Source: Bifidobacterium asteroides DSM 20089 (lineage in GTDB: Bacteria > Actinomycetota > Actinomycetes > Actinomycetales > Bifidobacteriaceae). Taken from it: a DNA stretch of 64,000 nt. The notes under the pieces are model-generated. The model was not told where the DNA came from and ran no database searches. It saw only the letters and a program-made list of their open reading frames with translations. This document shows, one piece after another, positions 28,949 through 37,434 of the stretch; within the stretch, counting starts at the first letter, position 1, and each line of letters starts with the position of its first letter. The stretch covers positions 1,612,001-1,676,000 of the forward strand of contig NZ_CP017696.1 in assembly GCF_002715865.1 (NCBI RefSeq), read 5' to 3'. Position numbers and translations under genes: made by a program.

Positions 28949-30285
28949 TGGGCCTGCCGATCGAAGACGCGCAGGATGGAAGCCTGCCCGGTGACCGAAT
29001 CGAAGGTGGAGATCCGCTTGACTACCTGTCGCAGGGTCACCTCGTCGCACAGGTGGGTGACCACGCGCAGCTGCTGAATCTCGCCGCTGTAGCCCGGGTC
29101 ATGCAGGGTGGGCTTGATGTCCTGGTTGACTCCGTTGATGGAGATGCCCGCCTCGGAGAAGACCTGGGCGATGGCCGCCAACACGCCAGGCTTGTCGTGA
29201 ATCAGGAAACGGACGGCAAAGGCAGCCCGAGATGCATCCAGCGGAGCCATGGGAATGTTGGCGTACATGGGAATCACCGGACCCATGCCATGCTGGACGA
29301 TGTGGCGGGCCTCGGTGACCACGTCCCCCACAACGGCCGACGCTGTGGGCGCTCCGCCGGCACCCCGACCGTAGAACATGAGGTCGTCGGCGGCCTTGGC
29401 GGTGACGAAGACCGCGTTGAAGCTGCCATGGACCGAGGCCAGGGGGTGGCTGTCGGGGATCAGCGCCGGGTAGACCCGGGCGGAGATGCCCTGCTCGCCA
29501 TGTTCAGCAACGGCCAGAAGCTTGATGACCCGGTGCTCGGTCTGTGCGGCCGCGATATCGTCGGCGGTGATGGCGCGGATGCCCTCCACGGGGACATCAT
29601 CCAGACGCACATCGGTGTGGAAGGCCAGTGTGGCCATAATGGCGGCCTTGGCGGCTGCATCCAGCCCGTCCACATCGGCGGTTGGATCCGCCTCAGCGAA
29701 GCCCTTGGCCTGGGCGTCGCGCAGGGCCTGGTCGAATTGAAGACCCTTGGTGGTCATCTCATCCAGAATGTAGTTGGTGGTCCCGTTGACAATGCCCACC
29801 AGGCTGGTGATGCCGTCGCCCACCAGGGATTCTCGCAGGGGCCGCACAATGGGGATGGCCCCGCCCACGGCCGCCTCGAAGTAGATGTCGACTCCACGCT
29901 CTTCGGCGGCCCGGTAGAGCTCAGGGCCATGCTGGGCCAGAAGGGCCTTGTTGGCGGTGACCACGCTGGCACCGGACTCGATGGCCCTGAGCAGCAGGGT
30001 GCGGGCCGGCTCGATGCCGCCGATCAGTTCGATGACGATGTCCGCTTTAGTGACTAAGTCGGCTGAGTCTGTGGTCAGCAGGGACGGATCAATCCAATCA
30101 GCCTTGACCTTGTCAGGATGGAGGACGGCGATACCTACCAGCTGCAGGGGACGGCCCACTCGACTGGCCAGATCCTGGCTCTGCTCCACCAAGAGGCGGG
30201 CAGTCTGGGAACCCACGGTCCCGGCTCCCAGAAGTGCTACGCGGATGGGCCTGACGGCCTCCTGCTGCTGCATGCGTTCAGGCAT
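28945..30285 (-). CDS. hom: Homoserine dehydrogenase (ACT domain)
   Basis: A 446-residue NAD(P)H-dependent enzyme reducing aspartate semialdehyde to homoserine, at the branch to threonine and methionine. The Rossmann motif LLGAGTVGSQTARLL opens the protein; VTANKALLAQHG and NGTTNYILDEM mark the catalytic core; a C-terminal ACT domain (HDKPGVLAAIAQVFSEAGISI) suggests threonine feedback. I choose ATG 30285 because GGAGG lies 5 nt before it; ATG 30297 or 30273 are possible. It sits between lysA and thrB in an argS-lysA-hom-thrB-maf series. Confidence 0.96.
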   Translation of the reverse strand: MPERMQQQEAVRPIRVALLGAGTVGSQTARLLVEQSQDLASRVGRPLQLVGIAVLHPDKVKADWIDPSLLTTDSADLVTKADIVIELIGGIEPARTLLLRAIESGASVVTANKALLAQHGPELYRAAEERGVDIYFEAAVGGAIPIVRPLRESLVGDGITSLVGIVNGTTNYILDEMTTKGLQFDQALRDAQAKGFAEADPTADVDGLDAAAKAAIMATLAFHTDVRLDDVPVEGIRAITADDIAAAQTEHRVIKLLAVAEHGEQGISARVYPALIPDSHPLASVHGSFNAVFVTAKAADDLMFYGRGAGGAPTASAVVGDVVTEARHIVQHGMGPVIPMYANIPMAPLDASRAAFAVRFLIHDKPGVLAAIAQVFSEAGISINGVNQDIKPTLHDPGYSGEIQQLRVVTHLCDEVTLRQVVKRISTFDSVTGQASILRVFDRQAQ

Positions 30286-30395
30286 ATGGTCCTCCATCCG
30301 CCCCAACGGGGCCTGTCACCGGGTGTTGCTCCATCTTAGAAAGCCAATCCGACACCCCTACTCACCCGAGCGGCTGGTTCCACCGGGGGCGAGGC

Positions 30396-31967
30396 TCATC
30401 CCTGGTCCAGGGCCAGCAGGTCATCCATGGTCTGCCGCCGCAGCATCAGATGGGCACCGGACTGGTCCAGACCCACCACAGGAGGGATCAGAGCCTGGTT
30501 GTAGTTGCTGGCCATGGTCCGCCCGTAGGCACCGGTCACCGGCACAAGGAGCAGGTCACCCCGGCGAATGTCCGCAGGCAGAGGCACATCCTGCACCAGG
30601 ATATCCCCCGATTCACAGTGCTTGCCCACCACACGGGCCTGGATCCGGTCCGCGCTGCCATGTCGGTCGGCCAGAACAGCCGTGTATTCAGCTCCGTAAA
30701 GGGCCGGACGGATGTTGTCGCTCATGCCGCCGTCAACTGAAACGTAGGTGCGCACGCTTCCGTCAGACAGGGGGACGGGCTTGACGGTGCCCACCCGGTA
30801 CAGGCTCATGCCACAGGGGGCCACGATCCAGCGGCCGGGCTCGAAGGCGATGACCGGCATGGGCATGCCCAGGCGACGGTTGATGGCGACCATGTCAGTC
30901 CCCAGGCTGGTCAATGTCCGGTCCAGATCCATCCGATCCTCATCCGGGGTGTAGGGCACGGAGAAGCCGCCACCCAGATCCACCTCGGGCATAAGGTATC
31001 CATCGGTGGCCCAGAAGGTGTGCCGCAGCAGCATCATGCGCCGGGCGGCCTCGATGAAGGCCGAAGGGTCATGGATCTGGGAGCCGATATGGGTATGGAT
31101 GCCTACCAGTTCCAGTTCCTTCTCGTAAGAGCGAATCTCCTTGAGCAGGGCAATGGCCGGTCCGTCGGCCAGAGCGGACATGGCTTTGATCCGGGCGGGA
31201 TCAGCCTGCTCAGCGGGCCCGTTGGCAGCCGAATAAAGGGCCGAGGAGGACGGTGAGACCACGGAATCGCCAAAAGCCGAGGAGATGTCACCCTTTGTGG
31301 CCGCCGAAGCCGCTGCCCCGGCCTGCTCTGAGGTTCCAGGCTCAGGCCCAAGGTCCAGCAGGCCCACGTCGGTGCCCTGGGGCAGCAGGGGGATGCCGAA
31401 CTTCTGATCCTCATGTGCCGTGGAGATGTACTCGTGGCCGCCGGCGTGCACGCCCACGGTCACCCGGAGCATGACCCTGGCACGACGCCCTTGTGCCCTT
31501 GCAGCAGCGGCGATACGGGCCGGATCGTCAGGCGCATCGATGACGATGGCCCTGTAGCCCTCCCTCACAGCCAGGTCGATCTCCTGGTCGGACTTGTTGT
31601 TGCCGTGCAGGACCAGACGGCGGCCGGGGGCACCGGCGGCCCGGGCGATCAACATCTCGCCCAGGGAACAGGTGTCGATATCCAGCCCCTGGCGCAGCAT
31701 GATCCGCACGGCCTCCTTGCTGAGGAAGGCCTTACCGGCGTAGCTGACCCTGGTTGTCGCACCGCCCAGGTCTTGCAGGGCCGCCTGACGGAAGGCCGAG
31801 GCCCGTTCCGCCATCATCGCGGTGTCCATCAGATACAAAGGGGTGCCATAACGCTTGGCCAGGTCCCCCATGGAGCATCCATGCATGATCATCATGCCCT
31901 GGTGATCCCGCTGCAGAGCCCCGGGCCAGAACCCATCGGACCCCAGCCCGCACATTCCTGTTTCCAT
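30396..31967 (-). CDS. lysA: Diaminopimelate decarboxylase with an internal low-complexity insertion
   Basis: PLP enzyme (alanine-racemase fold) making lysine from meso-DAP. The PLP lysine is in YAGKAFLSKEA near residue 77, HTHIGSQI, LGGGFSVPY and EPGRWIV follow, CESGDIL supplies the partner-subunit cysteine, and GAYGRTMASNYN closes the site. Between QKFGIPLL and the next core helix there are about 60 extra residues rich in A, S, G and P (near 205-265). They look like a surface loop and do not break the frame. ATG 31967 follows GGGAGG with 6-nt spacing. argS ends 27 nt upstream, the usual actinobacterial order. Confidence 0.95.
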   Translation of the reverse strand: METGMCGLGSDGFWPGALQRDHQGMMIMHGCSMGDLAKRYGTPLYLMDTAMMAERASAFRQAALQDLGGATTRVSYAGKAFLSKEAVRIMLRQGLDIDTCSLGEMLIARAAGAPGRRLVLHGNNKSDQEIDLAVREGYRAIVIDAPDDPARIAAAARAQGRRARVMLRVTVGVHAGGHEYISTAHEDQKFGIPLLPQGTDVGLLDLGPEPGTSEQAGAAASAATKGDISSAFGDSVVSPSSSALYSAANGPAEQADPARIKAMSALADGPAIALLKEIRSYEKELELVGIHTHIGSQIHDPSAFIEAARRMMLLRHTFWATDGYLMPEVDLGGGFSVPYTPDEDRMDLDRTLTSLGTDMVAINRRLGMPMPVIAFEPGRWIVAPCGMSLYRVGTVKPVPLSDGSVRTYVSVDGGMSDNIRPALYGAEYTAVLADRHGSADRIQARVVGKHCESGDILVQDVPLPADIRRGDLLLVPVTGAYGRTMASNYNQALIPPVVGLDQSGAHLMLRRQTMDDLLALDQG

Positions 31968-31993
31968 CAACGACCTCCCGGCGACCTTCAGGC

Positions 31994-33751
31994 TTACATA
32001 CGGTCCGGGGCCTGGACGCCCAGCAGCTCCAGACCGTTGGCGATGACCTGCTGCACGGCGTCATTGAGCCGTAGACGCGCCGCCGCCCGAGCCGGCTGTG
32101 GATTCCTGTCCTCGTCCTGGTCCAGATCCGTCCGGCCGGTCGGCTCCATGGGCACCACGCGCTCCAGGTTGTACCAGCGGTGATAGACCCCGGCCAGCTG
32201 TTCCAGGTAGTGGGCCACCCGGTGGGGGGCCTTCTGATCGCCGGCAGTCTGAACCACATTGGGATAGAGGGCCAGGACGCCCAGAACTTCGTTGTCGGCG
32301 GCAGTGTCCAACAGGGACAGATCGGCCCCTGAGCGGTCGATGCCCGCCTGGGCCGCGTTCCGATCCACGTTTTTGGAGCGAGCGTGCGCGTACTGCACGT
32401 AGTAGACGGGGTTGTCGTTGGTATGCGAGGCCAGCAGGTCCAGGTCGATGTCAACACTCTGGTTGTAATCGGTGCGGGCCAGGGAATACCGGGCGGCATC
32501 CACGCCCACGGCATCCACCAGATCGTCGATGGTGACCACGTTGCCTGCCCGCTTGCTCATGCGTACGGCCTGGCCGTCCTTGATGACGTTGACCATCTGG
32601 CCGATCAGAATCTGCATGTTCACTCCGGGAGTGTCCCCGAAGGCCGCGCAGATGGCCATCATCCGGCCGATGTAGCCGTGATGGTCGGCACCCAGCATGT
32701 AGATGGCCTCGTCGCAGGGATCATTGGGCCTGCGCCGCTTGTTCAGGTAGTAGGCGATGTCGGCGGCCACATAGGCTGCGTGGCCGTCGGACTTGATGAT
32801 CACCCGGTCCTTGTCGTCGCCGTAGGTGGTGGAGCGGAACCAGGTAGCCCCATCCTTCTCGAAGATGTCGCCCTTGGCCCTCAGCTCGTCAATGGCCCGG
32901 TCCACCTGGCCGGACTCATACAGGCTGTTCTCGTGGAACCAGACATCGAAGTTGACCCGGAAGTCACGCATGGACTGCTGGATCTCCGCGAACATCATGG
33001 GCACAGCCCGAGTGCGAAAGGCCTCGCGCTGGGGACTGTCACCCTCGGCGCCGTCCTCGTCGCGCACCCTGGGCATGGCCAGGATGTCCTGCCCTTCATC
33101 GGCAGCCTCCTTGACCACCCGGGAGGCAATCTCATCAATGTAGGAGCCCTTGTAGCCGTCGGCGGGCACGGGCTCGCCATGGGCCGCCGCCACCAACGAT
33201 CGGGAGAAGCGGTCGATCTGCGTGCCGTGATCGTTGAAGTAGTATTCCCTGACCACCTTGGCACCGTTTGCCTCCAGGACGCGGGCCATGGAATCGCCCA
33301 CAGCCGCCCACCGTGTGCCGCCGATGTGGATGGGACCCGTGGGGTTGGCCGAGACGAATTCCAGATTGAGCGTGCGCCCGCTCAGGTGATCGTTGCTTCC
33401 GAAGGCGGATCCCGCCTCCAGGACCGCATCGACCACAGCGGCCGCCGAGGCCGAATCCAAGGTTATGTTGATGAAGCCAGGCCCGGCCACATCCACCTGG
33501 GCGATCCCGTCTGCCTCTCGCAGGTCTTCAGCCAAGGCCTGCCCCAGTTCGACAGGCCTCATGCCAGCCTTCTTGGCCAGCTGCATGGCGATGTTGGTGG
33601 ACCAGTCCCCGTGGGAGCGGTCCTTGGGGCGCATGACCGCCAGATGGTCGGCGTCAGGAACCATGTCGGGCTCCAGACTTCCCAGGCGGCCTGACTGGGC
33701 CATCTGGACGGCGGTCGAAGAGATAATACGGGCAAGTGCTTCAGGACTCAT
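31994..33751 (-). CDS. argS: Arginyl-tRNA synthetase
   Basis: A 585-residue class I synthetase. The nucleotide-binding signature reads HIGG (NPTGPIHIGGTRWAAVGDS near residue 130) and the second is MSKRAGN; a C-terminal DALR anticodon domain ends the protein. The frame extends upstream but ATG 33751 (MSPEALARI) fits the family and avoids overlap with ridA. It charges tRNA-Arg such as the CCG isoacceptor encoded 2.6 kb away. Confidence 0.96.
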   Translation of the reverse strand: MSPEALARIISSTAVQMAQSGRLGSLEPDMVPDADHLAVMRPKDRSHGDWSTNIAMQLAKKAGMRPVELGQALAEDLREADGIAQVDVAGPGFINITLDSASAAAVVDAVLEAGSAFGSNDHLSGRTLNLEFVSANPTGPIHIGGTRWAAVGDSMARVLEANGAKVVREYYFNDHGTQIDRFSRSLVAAAHGEPVPADGYKGSYIDEIASRVVKEAADEGQDILAMPRVRDEDGAEGDSPQREAFRTRAVPMMFAEIQQSMRDFRVNFDVWFHENSLYESGQVDRAIDELRAKGDIFEKDGATWFRSTTYGDDKDRVIIKSDGHAAYVAADIAYYLNKRRRPNDPCDEAIYMLGADHHGYIGRMMAICAAFGDTPGVNMQILIGQMVNVIKDGQAVRMSKRAGNVVTIDDLVDAVGVDAARYSLARTDYNQSVDIDLDLLASHTNDNPVYYVQYAHARSKNVDRNAAQAGIDRSGADLSLLDTAADNEVLGVLALYPNVVQTAGDQKAPHRVAHYLEQLAGVYHRWYNLERVVPMEPTGRTDLDQDEDRNPQPARAAARLRLNDAVQQVIANGLELLGVQAPDRM

Positions 33752-33794
33752 GCCCTCAAGTCTAGCGACGGCGGGGACCAGTATCCGGCCTGTC

Positions 33795-34184
33795 TCAGGC
33801 CAGAGCCACGACCTCGATCTCAACCAGGGCCCCCTTGGGGATGTCCGCGCCGCCGAAAGCCACGCGGGCCGGCCGCACCGAACCGATGAAAACCTGGGAG
33901 TAGGCCTGGTCCACCTGGGTGAAATCCTCCACCCGCCGCATAAGGATGGTGGCCTTGACCACCTTTTCCATGCCGCTACCGGCTGCATCCAGGATATTCT
34001 TGACGTTCTTCAGGGCCTGGGTGGCCTGGTCGGCCGCAGTGCCCTCCACCAGCTCGCCGGTGTCCGGGTCAATGCCCAACTGTCCGGAGACAAAAACAAA
34101 GCCCCCGGCCTTCACAGCCTGACTATAGGCTCCCAAGGCCTGGGGCGCATATGGCGTGCCGATCTCTTCCGGTCCATCTTCCAT
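33795..34184 (-). CDS. ridA: RidA/YjgF family enamine/imine deaminase
   Basis: A 129-residue RidA-fold protein. YSQAVKAGGFVFVSGQLGIDP near residue 22, the conserved arginine in GSVRPARVAF and the glutamate in PKGALVEIEVVA are present, so it probably hydrolyses reactive enamines released by PLP enzymes such as threonine dehydratase. ATG 34184 has AAAGGACGGAC upstream. The 5' leader (34185-34260) can fold into a GTCCGCC/GGCGGAC hairpin. It lies between poxB and argS. Confidence 0.93.
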   Translation of the reverse strand: MEDGPEEIGTPYAPQALGAYSQAVKAGGFVFVSGQLGIDPDTGELVEGTAADQATQALKNVKNILDAAGSGMEKVVKATILMRRVEDFTQVDQAYSQVFIGSVRPARVAFGGADIPKGALVEIEVVALA

Positions 34185-34287
34185 GAGTCCGTCCTTTCTA
34201 CAGGTCCGCCGCACCCATGTCGGGCCGAAGCCCCGGGCGGACACCGTCCACTATAGGAGTGCCCGCCCAGCAGAAGCGGTACCAGTC

Positions 34288-36042
34288 TCAGCCCTTGCGA
34301 GCCTCCTGACCCATCCAGTAGGCCAGGGAGCGCAGGTCGCCGGCCTCGTAGGTCTTGACGAATTTCTCGACCTGGTCCGGATCCGAGCAGGTCTCCGGGA
34401 ACCGCATATAGCGGGTATCCAGAGGGCTGGCTCCTGTCAGCTTGATGTCAATGACCGAGGACCTGTCGGCCTTGCGAGCCTCTGAGAAGGCATGACGGGC
34501 ATCGGCCACCGTGCGCACGGTGAAGCCCAGGGCGCCCATGCCCTCGCCGACCTTGGCCCAATCGGTGTCGGGCAGGTCCACTCCGCTCAGGGGCTGATGG
34601 CTGTCGTCGCGCTGCTCGGCCTCGATGTAGCCCAAGGACTGATTGGAGAAGACCACGTTGATGACCGGTGCATGGTACTTGAGCTGGGCCAGCACCTCTT
34701 CGCCGAGCATGGCGAATCCGCCGTCGCCGCTCAGGGAGTAGACGGTCGATTCCGGATGCTCCAGCTTGGCGGCCAAGGCGGCCGGCACGGCGTAGCCCAT
34801 GGTGGCGTGCTTGCCGGAGACTGTCCAGCGGTTGGTGGGCTTCAGATGCAGCAGACGCAGGAAGTCGATGTCCACATTGCCCACGTCGGGGATGACAATG
34901 TCATTGTCCTCAAGCTGCTGATCGATGATGTGGTAGACGGGCTCGGGCCTCAAGGGCGTGCGGGTGTCTTCGTTGAAGGAGGCCAGCCACTGGTCCCAGT
35001 TCTCCTTGCTGCGCAGGCAGGCCCGGTAGAAGACGGACTCCTCCTGGTCCTGGCCGGCGGCGGTTATTGCCTTGAGGGCCTCGCGGGCGTCGGCCTGGAT
35101 GGCCAGAACCACGTTGGCCTGGAAGCGCTTGCCCAGCTTGACCGGGTTCAGGTCGATCTGGATGACCTTGGTGTTGGGAGTGACGAACATGGACCCGAAG
35201 GGGTTGTCCGAACCCACCCAGACCGTCAGATCCGAGGTGTAGATGGCCTCCGTGGCGGTCTTGGTGGCCACACGGCCGGCCGACTGCAGGTAGGCAGGAT
35301 AGGTGTCCTCCACGATCCCCTTGGCCGGGAATGTGGAAACCATGGGCATCTTGAAACGCTCGGACATGGCGACCAGTTCATCGCGGGCCCCGGCAGCGCC
35401 CTGGCCGAAGTAGAGCAGCGGCGCCTTGGCGGACTGAATGATCTCAACCGCCTTGCTGACCTGGTCGGCCGCAGGCTTCAGCGGCTCCGGCTTGCGGAAG
35501 TTAGGCGCAGATGCCACCGGGCGGTCGTCGATCTCGGCCCAGGCCAGATCCTTGGGGATGATGACCACGGAGACCCCGTGGCTGGCATAGGCGCGGCGTA
35601 TGGCCTCGTCCACCAGGGCCGGCAGACCTTGGGCGTTGGTGGCGGCCCGGGCGAATACGGCCACTTCGGTAAAGATAGGCACCTCGTCCATGGCCTGGAA
35701 GAAGTCCATGTTCATAAAGGCCTGGGGCACCTCACCCACCAGAGCCAGCACCGGTACGCCGTCCTCACGGGCATCATAGAGGCCGTTGAGCAGGTGGACG
35801 GCACCGGGACCCGACGATCCGAAGCAGACACCGATCCGGCCGGTCAGCTTGGCCTCGCCGGCGGCTGCCAGGGCTCCGGCCTCCTCATGACGAACCTGGA
35901 TGAAATCGATGCGCTCGCGCTCATTGTGGATGGCGTTCATCATGGAGTCGAAGGAACCGCCGGGCAGGCCATAGATGCGCGGCACCCCCCACTGCTCCAG
36001 GACGTGAAGGACAGCATCCCCTGCATTGATTCGATTGGCCAT
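34288..36042 (-). CDS. poxB: Pyruvate oxidase-type thiamine-diphosphate enzyme
   Basis: A 584-residue TPP/FAD enzyme. N-terminal pyrimidine domain: LPGGSFDSMMNAI and QVRHEEAGALAAAGEAKLTG with the catalytic glutamate; central FAD-type domain; C-terminal TPP motif GDGGFAMLGEEVLAQ ending in SNQSLGY. Closest in layout to Lactobacillus and Streptococcus pyruvate oxidase (SpxB/PoxB), which makes acetyl-phosphate, CO2 and hydrogen peroxide. A quinone-linked pyruvate dehydrogenase or an acetolactate-synthase relative is less likely but not excluded. ATG 36042 has AAAGGAG 6 nt upstream. Acetyl-phosphate could feed the bifid shunt acetate kinase step. Confidence 0.88.
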   Translation of the reverse strand: MANRINAGDAVLHVLEQWGVPRIYGLPGGSFDSMMNAIHNERERIDFIQVRHEEAGALAAAGEAKLTGRIGVCFGSSGPGAVHLLNGLYDAREDGVPVLALVGEVPQAFMNMDFFQAMDEVPIFTEVAVFARAATNAQGLPALVDEAIRRAYASHGVSVVIIPKDLAWAEIDDRPVASAPNFRKPEPLKPAADQVSKAVEIIQSAKAPLLYFGQGAAGARDELVAMSERFKMPMVSTFPAKGIVEDTYPAYLQSAGRVATKTATEAIYTSDLTVWVGSDNPFGSMFVTPNTKVIQIDLNPVKLGKRFQANVVLAIQADAREALKAITAAGQDQEESVFYRACLRSKENWDQWLASFNEDTRTPLRPEPVYHIIDQQLEDNDIVIPDVGNVDIDFLRLLHLKPTNRWTVSGKHATMGYAVPAALAAKLEHPESTVYSLSGDGGFAMLGEEVLAQLKYHAPVINVVFSNQSLGYIEAEQRDDSHQPLSGVDLPDTDWAKVGEGMGALGFTVRTVADARHAFSEARKADRSSVIDIKLTGASPLDTRYMRFPETCSDPDQVEKFVKTYEAGDLRSLAYWMGQEARKG

Positions 36043-36128
36043 GTGAACTCCTTTGCTTCGCCGCGGAAAGGAGCCTCCGCCACAACGCGGAAGCGTCGAT
36101 CCTTCCCGACGTTCGGTCTTACCCTTTC

Positions 36129-36156
36129 ACTATGGCACCTGGAAACGAAGACACAA
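36129..36156 (-). promoter_or_regulatory. Candidate promoter of poxB
   Basis: On the minus strand TTGTGT and CATAGT hexamers are spaced 16 nt apart, giving a leader of about 80 nt that carries a GC-rich segment and the AAAGGAG ribosome site. Confidence 0.45.
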
Positions 36157-36283
36157 GCGGGCCGAGGGCCATGTTCCTCAAAAGCTTAGTGATTCACCAC
36201 ACATATCGTGACGCCAGGAGTGCGCTTACGTCATCCAGTAGATGCCGCAATCTCGGTCATTGTGACAGACAAGATCGTCTAAA

Positions 36284-36317
36284 GAAAAATCCCTGCGCTC
36301 TCCCTGCTGCAGGGATT
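36284..36317 (-). terminator. Terminator downstream of tRNA-Arg
   Basis: A 9-bp AATCCCTGC/GCAGGGATT stem on the minus strand followed by a T run, 10 nt past the tRNA 3' end. Confidence 0.85.
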
Positions 36318-36326
36318 GTATCCTGG

Positions 36327-36399
36327 TGGGCTCGAAGGGATTCGAACCCTCGACCTTCTGTTCCGGAGACAGACGCTCTATCCGCTGAGCTACGAACCC
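36327..36399 (-). tRNA. tRNA-Arg (CCG)
   Basis: A 73-nt cloverleaf: GGGTTCG acceptor pairs with CGAGCCC, the anticodon stem TCTGT/ACAGA holds loop CTCCGGA (anticodon CCG), and the T arm has GGTTCGAATCC. CCA is not encoded. Terminated independently. Confidence 0.96.
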
Positions 36400-36758
36400 G
36401 ACAACCACTTTCCAGTGGACAACAGAGACCATACTAGGACATTTTGCACAGTTTCGCACCCATGCGCGTCTTCACGTGTCGGTTAAGCTCATGCCGACAT
36501 CGGCGTGTTACCCCAGGATTTCAGGCGTTTCGTGGGTATCGTGATGGCAAGGCTTCGTGCCACCGCCCCGGTTGCGCCATTGCATCCTCATGCGGTGGCG
36601 CGAAGCCGCCAACATTCCCGGATGATCTTCTCTCGGGATAGACTCCACTGTAGTTCCTTCACCCAGCCATCACAAGCGGCCTTCACATACCTGGACAACC
36701 CGAATGGGTCATGAACAGCAGATGGTGGCCGCGCCCGGCCTACCGTACCATGGGATGC
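36400..36758. other. Intergenic region between tRNA-Arg and the CYTH gene
   Basis: About 360 nt without a convincing gene. A small CCACT/AGTGG hairpin (36405-36418) lies just upstream of the tRNA, and TAGTAT near 36433-36438 on the minus strand could be the tRNA -10 box. The rest shows no pattern I recognise. Confidence 0.4.
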
Positions 36759-37394
36759 ATGGGCGTGAATGAAGACGAGGACGATTTCGAGTTCGAGCGC
36801 AGATTCTTCTGCCGGGACCTTCCCCGGGAGCTGCTCGGGGAGAGCCGACCGACCCTGATTGTGCAGAGCTACTACGTGCATGAGGACAACTTCGCTCTTC
36901 GTGTGCGTCTGCAGGGCCAGGTGGATCCGGTGGTGCCCATGACGGCCCGGACCGATGCCCTCCACACCCTGCTTGAGGAAGGCGACCACTTCGACGCTGC
37001 CTCAATGACGGCCAAGGGGCCCTCCGTCGGCGGCACCCGCTACGAGGCTGAACGGGCCATCGATCCGGGAATCGCCCTGGAGCTGATCCTGCGGGGCGGC
37101 ATTCCCATCGTCAAGAACCGGTATGGGGTCTGGCTGGATGAGGATTGGTGGAACCTGGATGTCTTCGGGGATGGGAACGCCCCCCTGGTGGTGGCCGAGG
37201 TGGAGCGGACCGGGCCGGTGACCGACCTGACCATCCCTGATTTTTGCGCCACGGAAATCACCGACGACCCGCGGTTCTCCAACGACGGACTGGCTGACCA
37301 CCCCTTCGGCAACTGGGCGGCTGATTTCGACCGGGAGCTAAAGGCCAGCGGACCACGCTTCCTTACCAACTTCGACGGGAACCGAGAATCCTGA
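36759..37394 (+). CDS. CYTH-domain (triphosphate tunnel) protein
   Basis: About 211 residues. The FEFERRFF start matches the CYTH ExExK/R signature, and later RYEAER, VKNRYGVW, WNLDVFGDGNAPLVVAEVE and IPDFCATEITDDPRFSN follow the acidic/basic strand pattern of these tunnel-fold enzymes. Characterised relatives bind triphosphate substrates (thiamine triphosphate, tripolyphosphate) with divalent metal; the true substrate is unknown. Start is uncertain: ATG 36759, ATG 36750 or ATG 36711, none with a strong ribosome site. The stop codon forms the edge of a 15-bp palindrome shared with the convergent next gene. Confidence 0.85.
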   Translation: MGVNEDEDDFEFERRFFCRDLPRELLGESRPTLIVQSYYVHEDNFALRVRLQGQVDPVVPMTARTDALHTLLEEGDHFDAASMTAKGPSVGGTRYEAERAIDPGIALELILRGGIPIVKNRYGVWLDEDWWNLDVFGDGNAPLVVAEVERTGPVTDLTIPDFCATEITDDPRFSNDGLADHPFGNWAADFDRELKASGPRFLTNFDGNRES

Positions 37395-37434
37395 TCAGGC
37401 TACCGGCCAATGCCAGTACCCGGTAGCCTGATCA
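37392..37434. terminator. Bidirectional hairpin containing both convergent stop codons
   Basis: A perfect 15-bp inverted repeat, TGATCAGGCTACCGG and its complement, with a 13-nt loop. The outermost triplets are the TGA stops of the CYTH gene (plus) and the thioredoxin/TPR gene (minus). No T run follows, so it may stabilise 3' ends or act as a non-canonical terminator. Confidence 0.7.

Noticed and set aside
34190-34240. Hairpin before ridA as a terminator or riboswitch
   Set aside because: The stem is followed by the ridA ribosome site rather than a T run and matches no riboswitch class that I know; treated as a leader structure.
36444-36714. Short plus-strand frames between tRNA-Arg and the CYTH gene
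   Set aside because: Overlapping frames with no ribosome site and no protein similarity that I recognise.
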